Shown here: in pieces, positions 21,601-23,801 of the stretch
Numbering within the stretch: position 1 is the stretch's first letter
Layout: the number at the start of each line of letters is the position of its first letter
Origin: a virus
IMG/VR virus record: IMGVR_UViG_3300029448_000217
Span: 7,985-31,785 of that record
DNA length: 23,801 bases
Direction: 5' to 3' (one strand)
Made by a program: the position numbers and the translations under genes
Notes under the pieces: model-generated
Databases searched by the model: none
Told to the model about the DNA's origin: nothing
Seen by the model: only the letters and a program-made list of their open reading frames with translations

Positions 21601-22412
21601 TTGCTATTGGTAAAGGTGCAGGAGCTGCAATTGTAGATGCTACATTCAATACAGCAGTTGGATTTAAAGCAGGAGATGGAACTGTAGATGGGGGTAGAAA
21701 TGTTTCATTAGGTGCTCACGCTCACGGAAACGCTGATACTGGCGACAAGAATATTGCAATCGGATATCAAGCTGGAAATGTTATTACTGGTAGCAATAAT
21801 ATTACTATTGGTAATCAATCTGGTGATTCAATTACTTCAGGAAACCATAATACTTTAATTGGAGATGAATCCGATGTAGATACTGCTACAGATTCTTATC
21901 AAGTAAAAATTGGTTCTTATGGAATTATAAAGTATAAAACTGCTAGAGTAACATTAAATTCATATAGTGCTGGTTTTAGTGCTGATAATAGAGCAGTAAC
22001 ACCAAATGGTGTATTTACAATTCCTAGATATTCTCATATAAGTAAAATTTGGGTAAAAGTAGTGACTTTAAGTGCTGGAACTGCTTTATATAGTATCTTT
22101 GTTGGTACTGCTGATGATGAAACAGCTGGTGAAGTTATCGCTGGTGGAGTAGAAATACTAGGAGCAAATTGTGATTCAGGATGTATTACTAGATGTGAGG
22201 GAACTGAAACTGCTAATTCTGATATTGTTGCATCAAGTGGAGGAGTCGTTGGTAGGACTTGGATATCTAGCATTAATGTAGAAACTGATAATTCACCAGG
22301 TTGGATGAGTGCCGCTACTAATGCAATTTATGTAGCTTGTGCAGGAACTGGAAATAATCAAACTGACCCCGGTGCAGATGCAGTATTAGATATTGGTGTA
22401 GAATATTATTAA
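18675..22412 (+). CDS. Giant tail fibre with about 39 YadA-head-like repeats
   Basis: The 1245-residue protein has a short N-terminal virion anchor (1-50) and beta-rich stem segments (50-375) including ISGDVTISGDLTVSG and TTRMTIDSSGRVVIG. From about residue 380 to 1065 there are roughly 39 repeats of the form N-(V/T)-A-I-G-x-x-A-(L/G), averaging about 18 residues; these are the left-handed parallel beta-roll of trimeric adhesins (YadA/Hep_Hag head). The last 180 residues form a distinct domain (IPRYSHISKIWVKVV to the final DIGVEYY) likely to bind the receptor. ATAGGAG precedes the ATG. It would trimerise into a fibre for host recognition. No chaperone or peptidase tail such as an intramolecular chaperone is seen. 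Confidence 0.9.
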   Translation: MADNLRKFTTQEVLNKVYTDSSGITIGLNSQSSKETLNAVLDSSNNRLQVAMAGGTISGDVTISGDLTVSGSGGMAFSEVLTGDMKITTSSSATALYIESSDSGASLIQFTNSTTGTTANDGLKIGLGDDEVGLFRMQEAKDMVFQTDSTTRMTIDSSGRVVIGHTANVALGTTDPALQVLGTSEDASQISIGRFSADDTAPKINLIKGRGGIGANTIVTDNDNLGTINFRGADGSDLDTIGASIEARVNGTPGANDLPAELLFSTTADGAATPTTRMIITSAGKVGIGTGVTPTMNYQSTHIKVSTSGSDSILGIDNAGSGTTSITMIRSAGVHTWTHGVNTSGNYVIANQHNVGGAIRMVLDANSRISLSNNDNNTSNTVFGKNAFNASSNNDSDFNVVIGEDAMATGSVSSAQYNVAIGYSAFTDSTSGKYNVLIGAVAGTSLTTGDDNVAIGTNAFKDSIVNKYTVSIGTQALENITDDANDGSIAIGYKAASGKVGSGDQYTTASVHIGFQSAVTQTTGANNTSVGHATMGGNASGTALTGSNNTVMGYSAGYAMQGTSQNNTIIGASAGDAITDTADTVLIGYDAGGAINHANGQGQVFIGAQAGHEITQGAHNVAIGYLALSSADNVESHNTAIGAGSMQNVDNDSSNHNVALGKSSLIGGSGALTNNVAIGSNALNSTGSYDITGAVAIGYDALTALTSGSGNTAIGYNSLKEVTTGSNLTVLGYQAGESITDNGHSVIIGQGAGRDGNVASYSVLVGNFAGYKSTGDITAVGSSAGSNLTTGIRNTYFGSSSGFGNHTGSYNTYVGWRSGYGVADNANNSNTAVGYATLTSITTGSNNVAIGKNSLPASTTAGNNVAIGINSMLNITTGQRNVAVGSFSMAMNNDGNPRESVDNVFIGYNSGGGTWANVASNQNTAVGANTMDAACNDVDDNVAFGFSALSALTTGSDNVAVGSGSLVLNTTGHSNVAIGKGAGAAIVDATFNTAVGFKAGDGTVDGGRNVSLGAHAHGNADTGDKNIAIGYQAGNVITGSNNITIGNQSGDSITSGNHNTLIGDESDVDTATDSYQVKIGSYGIIKYKTARVTLNSYSAGFSADNRAVTPNGVFTIPRYSHISKIWVKVVTLSAGTALYSIFVGTADDETAGEVIAGGVEILGANCDSGCITRCEGTETANSDIVASSGGVVGRTWISSINVETDNSPGWMSAATNAIYVACAGTGNNQTDPGADAVLDIGVEYY
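19810..21870 (+). repeat. Coding tandem repeats in the fibre gene
   Basis: The DNA here encodes the beta-roll repeats, each roughly 54 bases, with recurring words such as AATGTTGCAATAGG and ACTGGTAGTAATAA. Copies have diverged in sequence but keep codons for N-V-A-I-G. Such diverged repeats can recombine and change fibre length between relatives. Confidence 0.8.
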
Positions 22413-22445
22413 AGATTTTTAATTAACAAACAAAGGAGCTAAATA

Positions 22446-22682
22446 ATGGCTAAAAAAGAAAAAGAACAAAAGCCTGTTTTAACTTTCGATGACAAAGAGT
22501 ACGTAATCGAGGATATGACAGATGAACAAAAAGCACTTCTTAACCACATTAATGACTTACAGAATAAAATGAACTCAATGCAGTTTAACTTAGACCAGTT
22601 AAGTGTTGGTAAGGATGCGTTCATAAGTAAACTTCGAGAAGCTCTTGAAGAAAAGCCTGAAGCAGAGGAATCTGAAGAGTAG
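22446..22682 (+). CDS. DUF6447-like small coiled protein
   Basis: The 78-residue protein begins with a lysine-rich stretch, then LTFDDKEYVIEDMTDEQKALL (12-32), and a helix NHINDLQNKMNSMQFNLDQLSVGKDAFISKLREALEE (33-69), ending acidic. The pattern F-D-x-K-E-Y-x-(x)-x-D-(M/L)-(T/S)-D-E-x-K, then a long helix with D-Q-L-S-V-G-(K/R)-D-A-F, matches the DUF6447 family of small proteins found next to structural genes in marine phages, whose role is unknown. AAAGGAG precedes the ATG. It is the first gene after the fibre and may assist fibre or tail assembly, by position. Confidence 0.65.
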   Translation: MAKKEKEQKPVLTFDDKEYVIEDMTDEQKALLNHINDLQNKMNSMQFNLDQLSVGKDAFISKLREALEEKPEAEESEE

Positions 22683-22685
22683 GTT

Positions 22686-23123
22686 ATGATTATAAGGAAG
22701 TGTAGTCAAGGTCATCGAATTAGGTTACATCGTAACACGACTCCTAATGCTGTACGTACTAAAACGTATGCAGATGGGACTGTCGAGACTTTGACTTACC
22801 CTTCTTCTGGTTATGATTACTTTGTTGAAGTAGATGGTACGGTTGTAAAGCGTTCTGATAGTTTTAAAAATATAGAAAATTATTATGTAGATGAATGTGA
22901 AAAAGTTCATAGTGATAGTCATGGTAGATTAATAGTAGGTAAACATCAAGTAATAGGTGGTATTGCTACGTTACAATCTGAGTTTCCTGATGAATCAAAT
23001 ACTAAAGCAGAGATAAAAGCGTGGTATGATATGAGAAGTATTTTATATGATGATAATGAAACTAAAGCAGAATTGTTATCTAGAATTGTAGATAACTTTG
23101 GTGCAAAACATATAAAGAAATGA
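22686..23123 (+). CDS. Hypothetical protein
   Basis: The 145-residue protein starts IIRKCSQGHRIRLHRN and has a beta-rich middle (YADGTVETLTYPSSGYDYFVEVDGTVVKRS). The second half is helical and acidic (SNTKAEIKAWYDMRSILYDDNETKAELLSRIVDNFG). It does not match a named family for me. The gene lies three bases after the DUF6447-like gene, with AGTAGGTT near the start, and overlaps the next gene by four bases (ATGA). It may be structural or a host-interaction protein. Confidence 0.65.
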   Translation: MIIRKCSQGHRIRLHRNTTPNAVRTKTYADGTVETLTYPSSGYDYFVEVDGTVVKRSDSFKNIENYYVDECEKVHSDSHGRLIVGKHQVIGGIATLQSEFPDESNTKAEIKAWYDMRSILYDDNETKAELLSRIVDNFGAKHIKK

Positions 23124-23338
23124 CATTAGCAGAAATATATAGCAAACAAAATAATCTTGAAAAAAAAGAAGAACAACCTTCTTCTAAAAAAGAATTAGTT
23201 ATACATATGCCAGAAGTAGCAATGCTTATTAAACATTTAGATTTATTATATACTAAAATGTTAATGCAAGATGAAAACAAAGAAGTTAGTTGGTTCAATA
23301 ATGGACAAGGAATTAAACAATCAGAAAGTGTTAATTAA
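23120..23338 (+). CDS. Small charged hypothetical protein
   Basis: The 72-residue protein is charged and helical: LAEIYSKQNNLEKKEEQPSSKKE, then VIHMPEVAMLIKHLDLLYTKMLMQDENK, then a polar tail. It overlaps the preceding gene in ATGA, has no separate ribosome site, and its stop directly abuts the ATG of the membrane-protein gene at 23339. It appears to be part of the same translation unit. The function is unknown. Confidence 0.6.
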   Translation: MTLAEIYSKQNNLEKKEEQPSSKKELVIHMPEVAMLIKHLDLLYTKMLMQDENKEVSWFNNGQGIKQSESVN

Positions 23339-23632
23339 ATGAAGAATCCTTTAGCAACATTTTATTCATGGCAAGTTAGTTCAGGAGCATTAGATGGGTG
23401 GACATCCTATCATTTAGCAGCTGGATTATTTATAGCAAAAGTAGCACAATGGTTAGGTGCATCAGATTTATGGGCGGTCTTATGGGTACTTATAATAGGT
23501 ATAGCATGGGAAATATTTGAAGTGTACGTTGAAGGTACAGAAGAAACATATGGTACAAAACAAAGATGGGCAATTAATACTGCATCAGATATATTTGTTG
23601 AAGTAGCAGCTGCTTGGTGGATGGTATTGTGA
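23339..23632 (+). CDS. Small integral membrane protein, lysis candidate
   Basis: The 97-residue protein has hydrophobic spans at about 23-40 (SYHLAAGLFIAKVAQWLG), 43-62 (LWAVLWVLIIGIAWEIFEVY) and 82-97 (IFVEVAAAWWMVL), with conserved-looking H25 and WEIFE (57-61) in the membrane and an NTASD turn before the last span. H plus E-x-x-E in membrane helices recalls VanZ- or DUF2238-type proteins more than classical holins. Its place just before a tiny lipoprotein suggests the lysis region, where it might act as holin. That is position-based, and a different membrane role is possible. Confidence 0.6.
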   Translation: MKNPLATFYSWQVSSGALDGWTSYHLAAGLFIAKVAQWLGASDLWAVLWVLIIGIAWEIFEVYVEGTEETYGTKQRWAINTASDIFVEVAAAWWMVL

Positions 23633-23745
23633 AAAAAGATTATTCAGACATAATGAAAATAATAATTTTTATGGGATTGTTTTTTTTACTCTTTATATTT
23701 ATGGCTTGTGATAGTGGATGGTCAATAGCTGGTTATGAGGTATGA
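23629..23745 (+). CDS. Tiny lipoprotein, possible outer-membrane spanin
   Basis: A frame starting with GTG at 23629, in a four-base GTGA overlap with the membrane-protein gene, encodes 38 residues: VKKDYSDIMKII..., a hydrophobic segment and FMACDSGWSIAGYEV. FMAC before D-S-G looks like a lipobox, giving a mature lipoprotein of only about 12 residues. A start at the internal ATG (23653) would give a standard signal peptide but lacks a ribosome site. Aspartate at +2 would keep it in the inner membrane in E. coli. Tiny lipoproteins next to lysis genes are often o-spanins, but the very short mature part makes that uncertain. Confidence 0.55.
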   Translation: MKKDYSDIMKIIIFMGLFFLLFIFMACDSGWSIAGYEV

Positions 23746-23801
23746 GTGATGAAAAGACGTACAGGTCGGTCGGTATGGCAAAGATTGATGATAACTTTCG
23801 T
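23742..23801 (+). CDS. Start of a further gene, cut by the window edge
   Basis: ATG at 23742 in an ATGA overlap with the lipoprotein stop opens a frame beginning MSDEKTYRSVGMAKIDDNFR that runs to the end of the window. A different frame begins at 23749 (MKRRTGRSVWQRLMITF) and would look like a basic-start membrane protein. With only 60 bases I cannot choose with confidence; the four-base overlap and balanced amino-acid use favour the first. The product is not identifiable. Confidence 0.4.
   Translation, partial: MSDEKTYRSVGMAKIDDNFR

Noticed and set aside
18675-22412. Diversity-generating retroelement target in the fibre
   Set aside because: No reverse transcriptase or template repeat is found in the window, and the fibre's C-terminal domain shows no C-type-lectin signature.
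1-23801. Prophage or integrative element features
   Set aside because: No integrase, excisionase, repressor pair or att-like duplicated sequence is visible; the lifestyle outside this window is unknown.

Overview
The window is a stretch of an A+T-rich tailed double-stranded DNA phage genome (Caudoviricetes). It carries small and large terminase subunits, portal, scaffold, HK97-fold major capsid protein, connector-like genes and a giant repeat-rich tail fibre. No ribosomal, metabolic or other chromosomal gene is present, and no integrase, repressor/att pair or transposase is seen. No tape-measure, tail-sheath or tail-tube gene lies between the head genes and the fibre, and the portal is long with a coiled-coil insertion, so a short-tailed (podovirus-like) virion is the best guess. 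The low G+C, the families present and the strong Shine-Dalgarno sites suggest a phage of an A+T-rich, perhaps marine, bacterium. That host guess is inference only.

Layout. Bases 1-6127 are read leftward. The main leftward operon (4258 down to 155) runs: winged-helix DNA-binding protein, five small unknown or zinc-ribbon genes, a Cas4/RecB-type PD-(D/E)XK exonuclease, a Rad52-family annealing protein, two small genes, an SSB-like protein with an acidic DSDVPF tail, and a possible 16-residue cationic peptide. Exonuclease, annealing protein and SSB form a complete single-strand-annealing recombination set. Genes are packed with 1- or 4-base stop/start overlaps. A near-consensus promoter (4352-4381) starts this operon, and its transcript would begin inside a stem-loop. 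Upstream, 4965-6127 holds four accessory leftward genes separated by structured, very A+T-rich non-coding DNA with two intrinsic terminators.

Bases 6128-6370 form the divergent switch between arms. From 6371 rightward come the packaging and head genes: small terminase (TTG start), a metallophosphoesterase with an N-terminal zinc ribbon, large terminase, an M15 peptidase (endolysin type), portal, scaffold, major capsid protein and a decoration-like protein. After a strong hairpin at 15858-15877 come a coiled-coil structural protein, a small beta-rich virion protein, an apparently split connector gene pair and a 1245-residue fibre with about 39 YadA-head-like repeats. The right end (22446-23801) has small genes, a DUF6447-like protein, and a membrane protein plus tiny lipoprotein that may belong to lysis.

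The most notable items are the structured leader and adjacent three-helix element at 4288-4454, the strand-biased hairpin at 2809-2849, the zinc-ribbon phosphoesterase between the terminase subunits, the split connector with an inserted domain, a possible shared beta-sandwich fold between the decoration-like protein and the fibre tip, and several short genes (16-58 residues) that are easy to miss.
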